Positions 36,468 to 44,882 of a stretch of 64,000 nt of DNA are shown in pieces. The notes beneath the pieces are model-generated. The model ran no database searches. It was not told where the DNA came from and worked only from the letters and a program-made list of their open reading frames with translations. This stretch comes from Duganella sp. sic0402. GTDB lineage: Bacteria > Pseudomonadota > Gammaproteobacteria > Burkholderiales > Burkholderiaceae_D. Numbering within the stretch: position 1 is the first letter of the stretch; every line of letters begins with the position of its first letter. The stretch spans positions 186,001 through 250,000 of the forward strand of contig NZ_JAHUWK010000003.1 in the NCBI RefSeq assembly GCF_019219065.1. The letters run 5' to 3'. A program made the position numbers and the translations under genes.

Positions 36468-37138
36468 AAGCCGTAGGAATAGCGCACGCCCAGCAGCAGG
36501 TCCGGGCGGGCATTGGCGTCATGGCCGGGGTTGACGCGCCACATCAACGCCCCGGTCAGCCGCGCCTTGCCGCCGTCGCGGCCCACAAAGCGGGTATAAG
36601 CCAGCTCCACATCGCGCTCGGCTACACCCGCCAGCCGTTGCATGGCCGGATCGCTGACCCGCGCTGGCAGCGACAGCGTCACACTGAGCCGGTCATTGCC
36701 GGTGAACACCTGGCGCTGCGTGTAACCGATGCTGTACGCCGTGACGCGGCTCGGCACGGCGCGCGCCAGCAAACCGTCCGGACTGCCGGGCGATTCCGCC
36801 TTGCCCTGCGAGGCCATCACCATCAGCGCGCCCTGCGGCGACAGCGCATAGCCCAGCGACACCGAAGTAAACCGCATCGCCGGCCGTGCATTCAGCAACA
36901 TCGACATGCTCTGCATGCCGGCGCCGCCGCCCGCCTCGCGCAGCACGCCAAACGCCAGCATGCCGCTGGCGCGCCCGACTTTCTGCTCGAACTCGGCACC
37001 GGTCAGATAGCGCTGGCCGCGCGCGTTCAGCAGCGGTCCGAGCAGATCGGGCGGGGTCAATGTGACAACATAGGGATCGGCTGCAGCGGCGGCGCCGCAC
37101 AGCCCAAGCGAGAACCAGGCAAAAGCGAGCTTATTCAT
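36464..37138 (-). CDS. Hypothetical exported protein, outer-membrane-barrel-like
   Basis: A 224-aa protein with a signal peptide ([20 protein letters not shown]). The rest shows alternating hydrophobic patterns, Gly and aromatic residues, and ends in YSYGF with a C-terminal Phe, as in outer-membrane beta-barrels (compare C-terminal barrels of autotransporter proteases). No passenger or peptidase domain is present. I do not recognise a named family. The ATG at 37138 begins the signal peptide and is preferred to the one at 37150. Confidence 0.75.
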   Translation of the reverse strand: MNKLAFAWFSLGLCGAAAAADPYVVTLTPPDLLGPLLNARGQRYLTGAEFEQKVGRASGMLAFGVLREAGGGAGMQSMSMLLNARPAMRFTSVSLGYALSPQGALMVMASQGKAESPGSPDGLLARAVPSRVTAYSIGYTQRQVFTGNDRLSVTLSLPARVSDPAMQRLAGVAERDVELAYTRFVGRDGGKARLTGALMWRVNPGHDANARPDLLLGVRYSYGF

Positions 37139-37309
37139 GATGCAACTCACTGGAAGATCGTTGCGCCTGCCTAAATATTCAGCAGTTAACTCAGCATAGC
37201 AACTTCTTTTCTACCTAGCAATGGTGGCCGATAAGGTAAACTGCGCGCCTGTCGGAATGCCGCTACACTAGCCCATGGCCGACTTCACATCACGGCAGCA
37301 GAGGATAAA

Positions 37310-37528
37310 ATGCAAAAAGTAAGTTTTGAATTAAACGGCGAATTTGTTGAGCTGAACCAGCTGCTCAAACTGGTTGGCCTGTGCGACAGCGGCGGCGCCG
37401 GCAAGATGATCGTCGCCAGCGGCGACGTCAAGGTGGATGGCAAACAGGAACTGCGCAAGACCGCCAAAATCCGCGCCGGCCAGCAAGTCAGCGTTGGCGA
37501 CGTGCGGATAACTGTGGTTGACGCGTAA
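37310..37528 (+). CDS. S4-domain RNA-binding protein (YbcJ-like)
   Basis: A 72-aa small S4-domain protein (LNQLLKLVGLCDSGGAGKMI, DVKVDGKQELRKTAKIRAGQ, then VSVGDVRITVV), similar to E. coli YbcJ. S4 domains bind structured RNA, often rRNA. It is a single gene with no obvious operon partner. Confidence 0.92.
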   Translation: MQKVSFELNGEFVELNQLLKLVGLCDSGGAGKMIVASGDVKVDGKQELRKTAKIRAGQQVSVGDVRITVVDA

Positions 37529-37656
37529 TTTTACTTGCATTTCGGAAATTTTCCGCTAAGCTGCTAGCAGCGCCCTGCACTTGATCTGGCGCAGATTGGC
37601 CGGCGCCGGCGGCGCTATGCTTGCTAACCAGTTCGCTTAATTGAGGGGGGGATGTC

Positions 37657-37950
37657 ATGGATGATCAACGACCCGGCAACCCCAGCCAGGAAAGCCTGCT
37701 CGACGATTTGCGCCAGGTGATCGAAAACGCCGAAGAACTGCTGAAAAACACCGGCCAGTATCACGGCGCGCTCTATCAGGCCGCCCGCGGCAAGCTGGCC
37801 GAAGCGCTGCAAAACGCCACCCTCGAACTGGCGCGCTTTGAAGACGTGCAGATCGACCGCATGATCGAGCTGACCGCCATCGCCAACCGCCTGCACCGCG
37901 ACCTGAGCGGCGAAGCCAAACTGCTACGCGCGTTCAAGCGCAGCGACTGA
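37657..37950 (+). CDS. DUF883-like (ElaB/YqjD) protein without membrane anchor
   Basis: A 97-aa protein whose N-terminal half fits the ElaB/YqjD family ([20 protein letters not shown], then [20 protein letters not shown]). Family members usually end in a hydrophobic membrane segment that ties ribosomes to the inner membrane; here the end ([20 protein letters not shown]) is hydrophilic, so this one may be soluble. The stop overlaps the convergent MNIO-fusion gene by 27 bp. Confidence 0.75.
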   Translation: MDDQRPGNPSQESLLDDLRQVIENAEELLKNTGQYHGALYQAARGKLAEALQNATLELARFEDVQIDRMIELTAIANRLHRDLSGEAKLLRAFKRSD

Positions 37951-39696
37951 CCCCAGCAATACGCCATGCGCCAGCCACAGTTGCAGGTTGGCCGCCACAT
38001 CAAAATCATCCTTCAATGCAAATGCCGCATCCAGCGCGTCGCCGAAAGACTGGCCCTGCGCCAGCGCAGCCAGCGCCGCATGGCCAGCCGCACTGAGCGG
38101 CGCCACCAGCGGCGTCCATTGCGGCCGCGCCACCAGCGCATAGCTGGGCTGGACCAGCTCGGCCGGGAAATCCACGGCGCTGTCCGGCTGATGCGCCAGC
38201 CACAAGGCCGTCACCGCGTAAGCGGAGGTCAGCAACTGGCCTTGCAGCTGGAAAGTGGCTGCCTCGATGTGCTCGGGCGGCAGCGCTGCCAGTTGCGCCG
38301 CGTCGAGCGCCGGCGCCATCGGCGCGTAATGCGCGCGGTGCAGCGCCCATTCCAGCTCAGCCATATCGGGCAGATAAGGGAGCGCCGCCACATGCGGGAA
38401 AGTCCGCAGGAACTCGGCGAAGCGCGCGCCGAAGTGATTCAGATCGGGATTATCCGAAGGCTGCGCTCGTCCATACGCGCGCGCCAGGCCGCCAAAGAAC
38501 TCCTCGCCCACCAGCGCCAGCACCACCGGATACGCGGCAGCCAGCGTCTTGCACCAGGTGGCCGTCTGATTGCCCCGATACAGCGCCAGCCGATGTTCGC
38601 TCAAAGCGGCTGGCGCATCCGGGCCCGCCTCGGCCGCAGCGCCGCCCGGCTTGCAGCGCGCCAGCGCCGGCGACGCCAGCCCCGCATCAAACAGCCCGCC
38701 GGCAAATAGCTGCTGCGTATCCGCCAGCGCTTGCCGTGCCGAAGCCTGCGCAGGCGGGAAAGGCGTGGCCGCAGTCAGGCCCAGCGCCTTGGTCGCGGCT
38801 GACGCCAGCTCCGCCCCGCCAGCTTCCGGCGCTGGCCGTGGCGTCCACGCGGACTGCGCGATGGTAGCGATGAGCGGAGCCGGTGCGCGTGCGTGCAGCT
38901 CGCGCGCCTTATCGGCCTCCGCCAGCAGCACGTCCAGCGGCGGAATATCGGTATCCCACTCGATCAGCGTCGGCGCCGCGCCAAAGCGCTGCAAGGCCGC
39001 CTCATACAAGCGCCACACCGGATCGGCCACCTGGCAGCCATGGTGGTCGATCACCGCCTGCGGCGTCACGAGATGTCCGGCCAGATGCATCTCGCCCACC
39101 ATGCCCGGAGCGATCGCCGCCATGGCGGCCAGCGCATCCTCGCCATGGTTACACTGATTCACATACAGATTATTAATATCCAGCAGCAGCCCGCAGCCCG
39201 TGCGCGCCGCCAATGCTGCCAGAAACTCCGCCTCGCTCATCGCATCCGCGTGAAAGCGCAGATAGGTCGACACATTCTCCAGCAGCAGCTGCCGGCCCAG
39301 CACATCCTGCACCCGCGCTACGCGCGCCGCCATCAAATCCAGCGCTGCCGCATCCAGCACCAGCGGCAGCAAATCGTTCAACTGCCGCCCCGCCACCGCG
39401 CCCCAGCTCAGATGCTCGGACACCAGCACCGGCTCGGTACGCCGCACCAGTGCCCGCACCCGCTGCAAATGTTCCTCGGAAAAACCATGCACCGAGCCCA
39501 GCCCCAGGCCGACGCCATGCAAACTCAGCGGATAATCGCGGCGCAACTGCTCCAGCACATGCCAGTCCCAGCCGCCCGCGTCGAGATAATTCTCGCTATG
39601 CACCTCCAGCCAGCCGACGCGCGGCCGCTGCGCCAGAAACTGCCGGTAATGCGGCGCCCGCAAACCAACGCCGACACCCAGCGCCTGAGCAGGCAT
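37924..39696 (-). CDS. MNIO (DUF692) enzyme fused to DUF2063 partner, bufferin-type
   Basis: A 590-aa two-domain protein. Residues 1-280 form an MNIO (DUF692) TIM-barrel oxidase with the expected metal-site residues: His33/Glu35 in EVHSENY, His60, Glu94-His95 in VSEHLSW, Glu140 in LLENVSTYL, Asp173 in [10 protein letters not shown], His204 and His208 in GEMHLAGH, Glu246 and Asp248 in IEWDTD. An Ala/Pro linker (about 285-325) joins a DUF2063 domain (about 320-590; [42 protein letters not shown]). In known bufferin operons these are separate genes (BufB and BufC). It is 8 bp downstream of a DUF2282 precursor gene. Confidence 0.92.
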   Translation of the reverse strand: MPAQALGVGVGLRAPHYRQFLAQRPRVGWLEVHSENYLDAGGWDWHVLEQLRRDYPLSLHGVGLGLGSVHGFSEEHLQRVRALVRRTEPVLVSEHLSWGAVAGRQLNDLLPLVLDAAALDLMAARVARVQDVLGRQLLLENVSTYLRFHADAMSEAEFLAALAARTGCGLLLDINNLYVNQCNHGEDALAAMAAIAPGMVGEMHLAGHLVTPQAVIDHHGCQVADPVWRLYEAALQRFGAAPTLIEWDTDIPPLDVLLAEADKARELHARAPAPLIATIAQSAWTPRPAPEAGGAELASAATKALGLTAATPFPPAQASARQALADTQQLFAGGLFDAGLASPALARCKPGGAAAEAGPDAPAALSEHRLALYRGNQTATWCKTLAAAYPVVLALVGEEFFGGLARAYGRAQPSDNPDLNHFGARFAEFLRTFPHVAALPYLPDMAELEWALHRAHYAPMAPALDAAQLAALPPEHIEAATFQLQGQLLTSAYAVTALWLAHQPDSAVDFPAELVQPSYALVARPQWTPLVAPLSAAGHAALAALAQGQSFGDALDAAFALKDDFDVAANLQLWLAHGVLLGSVAALERA

Positions 39697-39704
39697 CGCC
39701 GGAC

Positions 39705-39956
39705 TTATTTAGCAGGTGGCGTGGTCTTGCCGCCGGTTTTCTCGCAAGTGCCTTTGGCCACATACTTCCATTCGTCGGCGGCGTTATCGGTCTTGGACTG
39801 GCCGGCGCAGGAATGGGAGGCGGTGGCGCAATCGTTCTGGCCGGTTTTGGCCACGCCGTAGCATTTCTCTTTATCCTCGGCAGCGGCAACCGTGCCGGCC
39901 TGGGTAGCGCAGACAGTCGCCAGCGCGGCAGCGATCAAGGCTTGACGTTTATTCAT
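39705..39956 (-). CDS. DUF2282 bufferin-like precursor peptide (BufA-type)
   Basis: An 83-aa precursor: a signal peptide ([20 protein letters not shown], to about residue 26) and a small DUF2282 core with four Cys in the typical context [20 protein letters not shown], then SCAGQ and [11 protein letters not shown]. In characterised bufferins, core cysteines are oxidised by the MNIO enzyme to thiooxazoles that bind copper. The MNIO-DUF2063 fusion gene follows directly. The ATG at 39956 is chosen because GGAG is 7 nt upstream and the signal peptide begins there; an ATG at 39968 overlaps that site. Confidence 0.9.
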   Translation of the reverse strand: MNKRQALIAAALATVCATQAGTVAAAEDKEKCYGVAKTGQNDCATASHSCAGQSKTDNAADEWKYVAKGTCEKTGGKTTPPAK

Positions 39957-39987
39957 GGTGATCTCCAAAAGATGATAAGCACCCGCA

Positions 39988-40013
39988 GCGTATCAGCAAT
40001 CAAGCTGATACGC
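39988..40013. promoter_or_regulatory. Perfect inverted repeat upstream of the bufferin operon
   Basis: GCGTATCAGC (39988-39997), 6-nt loop, GCTGATACGC (40004-40013): 10-bp perfect arms, 31-57 bp before the bufA-like ATG. It is placed as a repressor operator or as a 5' leader hairpin. No -35/-10 pair with good spacing was found to choose between them. Confidence 0.6.
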
Positions 40014-40079
40014 ACTGCAGGATGAGCAAAAAAGGCGTGTGCGCAAGCGCGCCGCGCACCGGACGATGCGCGCAAGAAG

Positions 40080-40098
40080 GTCGCGGCGCGGCCGCGAC
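40080..40098. terminator. GC-rich hairpin after the YjfB-like gene
   Basis: GTCGCGGC (40080-40087), loop GCG, GCCGCGAC (40091-40098), 9 bp after the yjfB-like stop. A T-run is lacking on the transcribed strand, so this is at most a weak or Rho-assisted terminator. Confidence 0.4.
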
Positions 40099-40106
40099 AA
40101 CACCGC

Positions 40107-40298
40107 TCAGGCGGTGGTATTGATATTGTTGCCCAGGTGCGGCGGCAGATTCGGCACCGGCGGAATCGACTCGATCAGCGCATTCGCGCTGGAGGCCTGA
40201 ATGTCCTGCGCCTTTTTCAGCACAGCAATGCCTACCGCTTGCTTGGTGCCGGTGTCGGCAATCGTCGTTGCAGCCTGAGCAATACCGGTAACGTCCAT
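40107..40298 (-). CDS. YjfB-family putative motility protein
   Basis: A 63-aa small protein of the YjfB type ([40 protein letters not shown], ending in NNINTTA). The ATG at 40298 has GGAGGA 5 nt upstream. The family is associated with motility but has no proven mechanism. A sigma-28-like promoter upstream supports a link with flagellar gene expression. Confidence 0.8.
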   Translation of the reverse strand: MDVTGIAQAATTIADTGTKQAVGIAVLKKAQDIQASSANALIESIPPVPNLPPHLGNNINTTA

Positions 40299-40327
40299 GT
40301 GATCCTCCATTGATGGCTATCACCTTG

Positions 40328-40354
40328 TTTACGACGCCGGGCGCAGCAACTTTA
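40328..40354 (-). promoter_or_regulatory. Sigma-28 (FliA)-like promoter of the YjfB-like gene
   Basis: On the minus strand TAAAGTTG (40354-40347), 11 nt, GTCGTAAA (40335-40328). The -35 matches 7 of 8 consensus bases and the spacing is exact; the -10 matches 5 of 8. The TAA of the -35 element is also the mobB stop codon. Confidence 0.6.
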
Positions 40355-40870
40355 GGCTTGCGCTGAAGTTTTTTTCAGATGCGTGAGCAACCAGGCAAGC
40401 ACCTGTTGCGGCTGATTCAGATCCAGCCACACCAGACTGCCGCGCACCCCGTCCGGGCGTGGATGATCTGCGGCCACCGCCGCCACCCGCTCATCCTGCG
40501 GATACAGCGGCGCCCGGCCGGCTTCGACCCGGTACACTTCCAGCTTATCGATCGGATAGGTCTTGAAACCTTCCAGCAGGGTCAGGTCGGCTGGCGACAT
40601 GCGTGCCAGTTGCTCGTCCAGCGTCGGCTCGGCTTCGCCGCGCAGTTCGTGGATGATGGCGTAGCGAAACGGCGAGCCCACCATCACCTCGGCCGCGCCG
40701 GCCAGGCGCAGCCGCGCGCTATCCTTGTGCTGCGGTTCGAACTGCAAATCGTGGTGGCTGTGCTTGATCACATTCACCTTCACGCCCTGCGCCGACAACT
40801 GCGCCAGCAAATATTCCAGCAGCGTTGTCTTGCCGCTGCCGGAGGTGCCGATCACTCCCAGGACTTTCAT
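40352..40870 (-). CDS. mobB: Molybdopterin-guanine dinucleotide biosynthesis adaptor MobB
   Basis: GTP-binding adaptor in molybdenum cofactor synthesis, 172 aa. It starts [20 protein letters not shown], a P-loop (GTSGSGKTT), and has [20 protein letters not shown] and [17 protein letters not shown], both typical of MobB. The ATG at 40870 begins the P-loop sequence; the longer GTG form at 40969 adds 33 residues with no similarity. No mobA is next to it. Confidence 0.93.
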   Translation of the reverse strand: MKVLGVIGTSGSGKTTLLEYLLAQLSAQGVKVNVIKHSHHDLQFEPQHKDSARLRLAGAAEVMVGSPFRYAIIHELRGEAEPTLDEQLARMSPADLTLLEGFKTYPIDKLEVYRVEAGRAPLYPQDERVAAVAADHPRPDGVRGSLVWLDLNQPQQVLAWLLTHLKKTSAQA

Positions 40871-40925
40871 TGCCTGCCTCTCCATTACTTGATGGCAGGC
40901 ATTATACGATGGCGTGGCCGCCCGC

Positions 40926-41111
40926 CTAACGTGCCGGATCGATGGCGACGGCGCCGCCGTCGCTGACACCAGCCAGCACGATCAGGCCCAGGCAAACCAG
41001 CAGCATGCTGAGCGCGCCCGGCTCGGCGGCCGATACCGTCTGCGCCGCGTGGGCGCGCGGCACATAGGAAGCGGCGGCGATCAGGAAAGGCAGATACTTG
41101 AGGTGTTTCAT
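40926..41111 (-). CDS. Small exported protein with PEP-CTERM-like end
   Basis: A 61-aa protein: a signal peptide ([20 protein letters not shown], cut near HAAQ) and a hydrophobic segment preceded by [20 protein letters not shown], which closely resembles a PEP-CTERM sorting signal. The usual Arg-rich end is missing and is replaced by [18 protein letters not shown] precedes the ATG at 41111. It could be a degraded PEP-CTERM protein or a new small membrane protein; coding status is moderate. Confidence 0.5.
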   Translation of the reverse strand: MKHLKYLPFLIAAASYVPRAHAAQTVSAAEPGALSMLLVCLGLIVLAGVSDGGAVAIDPAR

Positions 41112-41181
41112 GACATTTTCCCTCTTGCTGAGTTCACAATGATAGAAAAATATCACTATTTTATGACAAGCGAATTACGCT

Positions 41182-41862
41182 TCAATACGGAACGCGGTAG
41201 CGGTAGCCTTTGAAATTGAAGACGGCTTCTTTCGGTTGCAGCTTCTCCAGTATCAGGCCGGGCGCGACTTCCTCGCCCTCGCGGCGCAACACCTTATCCA
41301 CCAGTAACAGGCGATCAGCAGCGTTCTTGGAATAAATATAGCCGCCTACGCTGACTGGCGGAATGGAGCGCTGGATCGGTTCCGGCAGCTCACGCAAATT
41401 GACCACTGGCTCTTCCGCCGCCGCAGCTGGCTTGGCGGCCGCCACTGGCGCCGGGGCAGCCGCAACGCCCGCAGCAGACGCGGTCGCCGCAGATGCTGCC
41501 GGCGCCGGCGCGGCGGCGCGCGCCAGGTTGGCCACCGAAGGCGGCAAATCCGCCACTGGCGCAGGCAGCGGTGTCGGCGCAGCTGGCATCACGGCTGGCG
41601 CCAACGCACTCGCTTGCGCAGCCGGCGGCACGGCAGGCGCGACCGATGGCGCCGGGGTCGCTGGCTCAGCCGGCCGCCACACCAGCACCAGCAACACGCC
41701 GATCACCGCCGCCATGCCCACCACCGCCGCGATCAACGGCAAGCTGAAGCGTGCTGCTGGCGACGCTTGTTCGCCCTGCAGCGTCGGCGCATGGAGGGTG
41801 GGCGAACTGCCCAGCTGACGTTCTGCTTGCGCCTTCTTCAAGGCTTCCAAAATATAAGACAT
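41182..41862 (-). CDS. gspB: General secretion pathway protein GspB
   Basis: A 226-aa inner-membrane protein that partners with GspA in type II secretion (assembly of the secretin). The start MSYILEALKKAQAERQLG is the GspB signature, a transmembrane segment is at about residues 41-62, an Ala/Pro-rich periplasmic linker follows, and the C-terminal domain (about 155-226, LPEPIQRSIPPVSVGGYIYS and LILEKLQPKEAVFNFKGYRY) is the GspB type. The partner gspA lies upstream on the same strand, but a reverse-strand GFA gene sits between them. Confidence 0.93.
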   Translation of the reverse strand: MSYILEALKKAQAERQLGSSPTLHAPTLQGEQASPAARFSLPLIAAVVGMAAVIGVLLVLVWRPAEPATPAPSVAPAVPPAAQASALAPAVMPAAPTPLPAPVADLPPSVANLARAAAPAPAASAATASAAGVAAAPAPVAAAKPAAAAEEPVVNLRELPEPIQRSIPPVSVGGYIYSKNAADRLLLVDKVLRREGEEVAPGLILEKLQPKEAVFNFKGYRYRVPY

Positions 41863-41925
41863 AGCTTTAAATTTATCCGATATCGCGTTATCTTACACGC
41901 CACAACAACCCGGCGGAGACAACCC

Positions 41926-42273
41926 ATGAAATACACCGGCAGCTGCCACTGCGGCCACGTTCAATTCGAAGCGGAGGGCGAGATCGACAGCGGTCTCTCC
42001 TGCAATTGCTCCATGTGCCAGCGCAAGGGATCGCTGCTGTGGTTCATCCCGCGCAGCGCGCTACACCTGCTGACGCCGGACGACCACGCCAGCACTTACC
42101 TGTTCAACAAGCACGTCATCCAGCACCGCTTCTGCCCGCGTTGCGGCATCCATCCTTACGGCGAAGGCAAGGCGCCGAATGGCGACGCGATGGCCGCCAT
42201 CAATCTGCGTTGCCTGGACGGGATAGACCTCAACGCCATCACGGTGCACCACTACGACGGCCGCACCGTCTGA
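41926..42273 (+). CDS. GFA-family (glutathione-dependent formaldehyde-activating-like) protein
   Basis: A 115-aa zinc-binding GFA domain: SCHCGHVQFE, CNCSMCQRKGSLLW, and FCPRCGIHPYGEG show the conserved CxC, CxxC and CxxC cysteines. Physiological function of such small members is usually unknown. It is on the plus strand between gspA and gspB, which are both on the minus strand; its stop codon directly abuts the gspA stop. Divergent from gspB. Confidence 0.93.
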   Translation: MKYTGSCHCGHVQFEAEGEIDSGLSCNCSMCQRKGSLLWFIPRSALHLLTPDDHASTYLFNKHVIQHRFCPRCGIHPYGEGKAPNGDAMAAINLRCLDGIDLNAITVHHYDGRTV

Positions 42274-43917
42274 TCAGCGCAAGCGCGGCTCCTGCACGCC
42301 GCCCAGCTGATACAGGCGGATGAAAGTCTTCGGACCGGCGACGCCGTCGGCCTTGAGATTTTGCGCCGACTGGAACTCGGTCAGGCGCTTGCGCAAGGCC
42401 GCGTCCAGCGGCTGATTTTCCTGCGGTTTCGGCAGATCGTAGATTTGCGACAAGCGCTTGGCCAGCCAGTCGACATCCGGCCCCTGATCGCCGCTGCGCA
42501 CCTCATCGCGCCAGGCGCGCGGGGCGCGCCAGAACGTGATGAACTCGCCGTCATAACGCGCCGCCAATGCCGCAGCACTCAGCGTCTGTGGCTTGGCGCC
42601 GGCGATAGCGATGGTGGCGCGGTCCTCGTCCAGCGCGGTCAGCAACACGTAGTTCGGCGCGACCGGATCGTCATGCAGCTTCAGCACTGCGGGACGATCC
42701 AGCAGGCGGATATCCTCCATGCTGCCTTTGGCCTGCAAGCAGCGCAAATTCGCGCGCGCGGCGGTCGGGCAAGGTTCGCCATCGGTCAGCGCCAAGCCCC
42801 ACAGGCCGGCCAATTGGCGCAAGGCGGCAGCGCTGTCGCTGCCCGGCTGCGGGACGATGGCCGGTGTGGCTGCGAGCGCCACATGCGCTGTCCCTGTCCG
42901 CGCACCTGCACCTGCCTCCGCTCCCGTCAGAGCCGGTACCGCGCCATCCCTGCCCTGCACCGCCGGCTGCGGCGCGCGCAACGTCAACTGCCACGCCAGC
43001 GCACTCACCACCACACCGCCCAGCACACCTGCCGCCACCAGCGGCCAGCGCGCCGCACGCGCCTTTCCGCCCACGCCCGCACCGGCCACGCCATCCTGTC
43101 CAGCAAACACCTCGCTGGCGGCACGCTTCAAAATCTTGCGCGACACCTGCGGCTGATTCTCCACATACGCCCCCAGCAGCGCCCGATCGCACAGCAGATT
43201 GATGCGCCGCGGCACACCCTTGGTCAGTCCATGTACCAGCGCCATCAGCTTGCGTGGAAACGGCGCAATCGCGCCCGCCCCGGCCACCGCCAGCCGGTGC
43301 TCGATATAAATGCCAGTCTCCGCCTCCGACAGCGAACCCAGGTGATAACGCGCGATCACCCGCTGCGCCAGTTGCTCCAGCTCCGGCCGCGCCAGCATCT
43401 CGCGCAATTCCGGCTGGCCGATCAAAATAATCTGCAACAGCTTGCGCTCGCTGGTCTCCAGATTGGTCAGCAGGCGCAGCTGCTCCAGCACCTCGGCCGA
43501 CAGATTCTGCGCCTCATCGATGATCAGCACATTGTTGCGGCCCTGCGCGTGGCTGGCCAGCAGATAGGCGTTGATCGCATCGACATAAGCCTTGACGCTG
43601 ACCGCACCGGCGCCCTGCGGCGGCAATTCCACGCCGAACTCGTCGCAGATCGACAGCAGCAGTTCCTCGACCGACAGCTTGGGATTGAAGATATAGCCCA
43701 GCTTGCAATTCTCCGGAATCTGCTCCATGAAACAGCGGCACACGGTGGTCTTGCCGGCACCGATCTCGCCGGTCAGCAGCACGAAGCCGCCGCCGGAGCC
43801 GATGCCGTACAACAGGTGCGCCAGCGCCTCCCGGTGGCGCTCGCTCATGAACAGGTAGCGAGGATCGGGCGCGATGGAAAACGGCGATTGCTTCAGATTG
43901 AAAAATTGCGTATACAT
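42274..43917 (-). CDS. gspA: GspA/ExeA-type ATPase with peptidoglycan-binding domain
   Basis: A 547-aa ExeA-type protein. The N-terminal AAA+ ATPase (about residues 1-270) has the P-loop LLTGEIGAGKTTVCR and the Walker B NVLIIDEAQNLS. A transmembrane segment follows at about 295-315, then a C-terminal periplasmic region with a peptidoglycan-binding domain (about 480-540, LRKRLTEFQSAQNLKADGVA). With GspB it opens the cell wall for the type II secretin. MYTQFFNLKQSPFSIAPDPR is the normal family start. Confidence 0.94.
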   Translation of the reverse strand: MYTQFFNLKQSPFSIAPDPRYLFMSERHREALAHLLYGIGSGGGFVLLTGEIGAGKTTVCRCFMEQIPENCKLGYIFNPKLSVEELLLSICDEFGVELPPQGAGAVSVKAYVDAINAYLLASHAQGRNNVLIIDEAQNLSAEVLEQLRLLTNLETSERKLLQIILIGQPELREMLARPELEQLAQRVIARYHLGSLSEAETGIYIEHRLAVAGAGAIAPFPRKLMALVHGLTKGVPRRINLLCDRALLGAYVENQPQVSRKILKRAASEVFAGQDGVAGAGVGGKARAARWPLVAAGVLGGVVVSALAWQLTLRAPQPAVQGRDGAVPALTGAEAGAGARTGTAHVALAATPAIVPQPGSDSAAALRQLAGLWGLALTDGEPCPTAARANLRCLQAKGSMEDIRLLDRPAVLKLHDDPVAPNYVLLTALDEDRATIAIAGAKPQTLSAAALAARYDGEFITFWRAPRAWRDEVRSGDQGPDVDWLAKRLSQIYDLPKPQENQPLDAALRKRLTEFQSAQNLKADGVAGPKTFIRLYQLGGVQEPRLR

Positions 43918-43942
43918 GAAAGCCCAGTGAGTGCGCGGTCGC

Positions 43943-44443
43943 CTATTTTAGCTGACGCACGGGCGCCGGCTGCGTTGGCGGCAGCGGCTTGAACTTGGCG
44001 CAATAAATCTTGGACTTGGTATCGAAATACACGATGCGGCTGGCCGGCTTGGCCTCGCGCACCGGATAAGGCGACGTATCGATCACCGTATAGTGGGTGC
44101 CGGCCTGGCGGATGATGGCCTTCTCCAGATCCTCGGGCTTGGCCTCGGCCACCGCGCCGACAAAGATAAAGGTACTGGTATCATCACTGACCATCACCTC
44201 TGAAATCTCGGTGCCCCACAGCGACGCGCCGGCGGTGCGGAACCAGTAGGCACCACCCTCGTGCTTGTACCAGTTGCCGAAATGCTTGACGAAATAATTG
44301 TAGAAATAAATGTTATCGGTATGGTCGCGGCACAGCAGGCCATTGCCGACGATGGTACCAAAGGTGGAGGGAACCGACTGTGCGGCCGCACAGCCACAGG
44401 CAAACGCCAGCAAGGCGCCGGAAACAAATCGCGGCGCCCGCAT
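43943..44443 (-). CDS. Hypothetical exported protein
   Basis: A 166-aa protein with a signal peptide or lipoprotein-like start (MRAPRFVSGALLAFACGCAA). The mature part has several aromatic residues (TDNIYFYNYFVKHFGNWYKH) and a Pro-rich end. No family was recognised. Its ATG overlaps the stop of the upstream small gene by 1 nt (TGATG), so the two are translationally coupled. The start at 44461 is in frame but less likely given the coupling. Confidence 0.72.
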   Translation of the reverse strand: MRAPRFVSGALLAFACGCAAAQSVPSTFGTIVGNGLLCRDHTDNIYFYNYFVKHFGNWYKHEGGAYWFRTAGASLWGTEISEVMVSDDTSTFIFVGAVAEAKPEDLEKAIIRQAGTHYTVIDTSPYPVREAKPASRIVYFDTKSKIYCAKFKPLPPTQPAPVRQLK

Positions 44444-44628
44444 CACGTCTTGGACAGCCACGCCCGGTTAGCGCTGATGCGCGCCTTGGCCGTCGGTGGC
44501 AATGCTTCATAGCAACCCGGATACTGTTTCAAGGCATGTTCCTTGATTTCTTTCTGCAAGCCGTTAATCAGAAAAACGTACAGCACACCACCATCGCTGG
44601 TACTCTTGGACCCCAAGTATTTGATCAT
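44443..44628 (-). CDS. Small hypothetical protein, coupled to the next gene
   Basis: A 61-aa soluble protein (MIKYLGSKSTSDGGVLYVFL, LQKEIKEHALKQYPGCYEAL). The ATG at 44628 has AAGGAG 7 nt upstream. It overlaps the following gene by 1 nt. Both are unknown; the good ribosome binding site and coupling make a real gene likely. Confidence 0.68.
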   Translation of the reverse strand: MIKYLGSKSTSDGGVLYVFLINGLQKEIKEHALKQYPGCYEALPPTAKARISANRAWLSKT

Positions 44629-44882
44629 GTGCGCTCCTTGTTCAAGCTGCGCGTGCCTGTCGCGGCGGCTATGATGCATCCATTATGACATCACGGCCGC
44701 AGCGGGGCCACACAAACAGTAACGGCCGTGCGCGGCGAAAATTGAATGACGCGCGGCGCGCGTTTCAGCCCCGTTTTTCTGCAGTTGATCCCACGCTTTG
44801 GCGCGTCCGTCCCATGGGCAGCGACAGCGCCGCCGGCTTGACATATCGTCCAGTCATCGCCACTTTCGACACCAGGACCACC

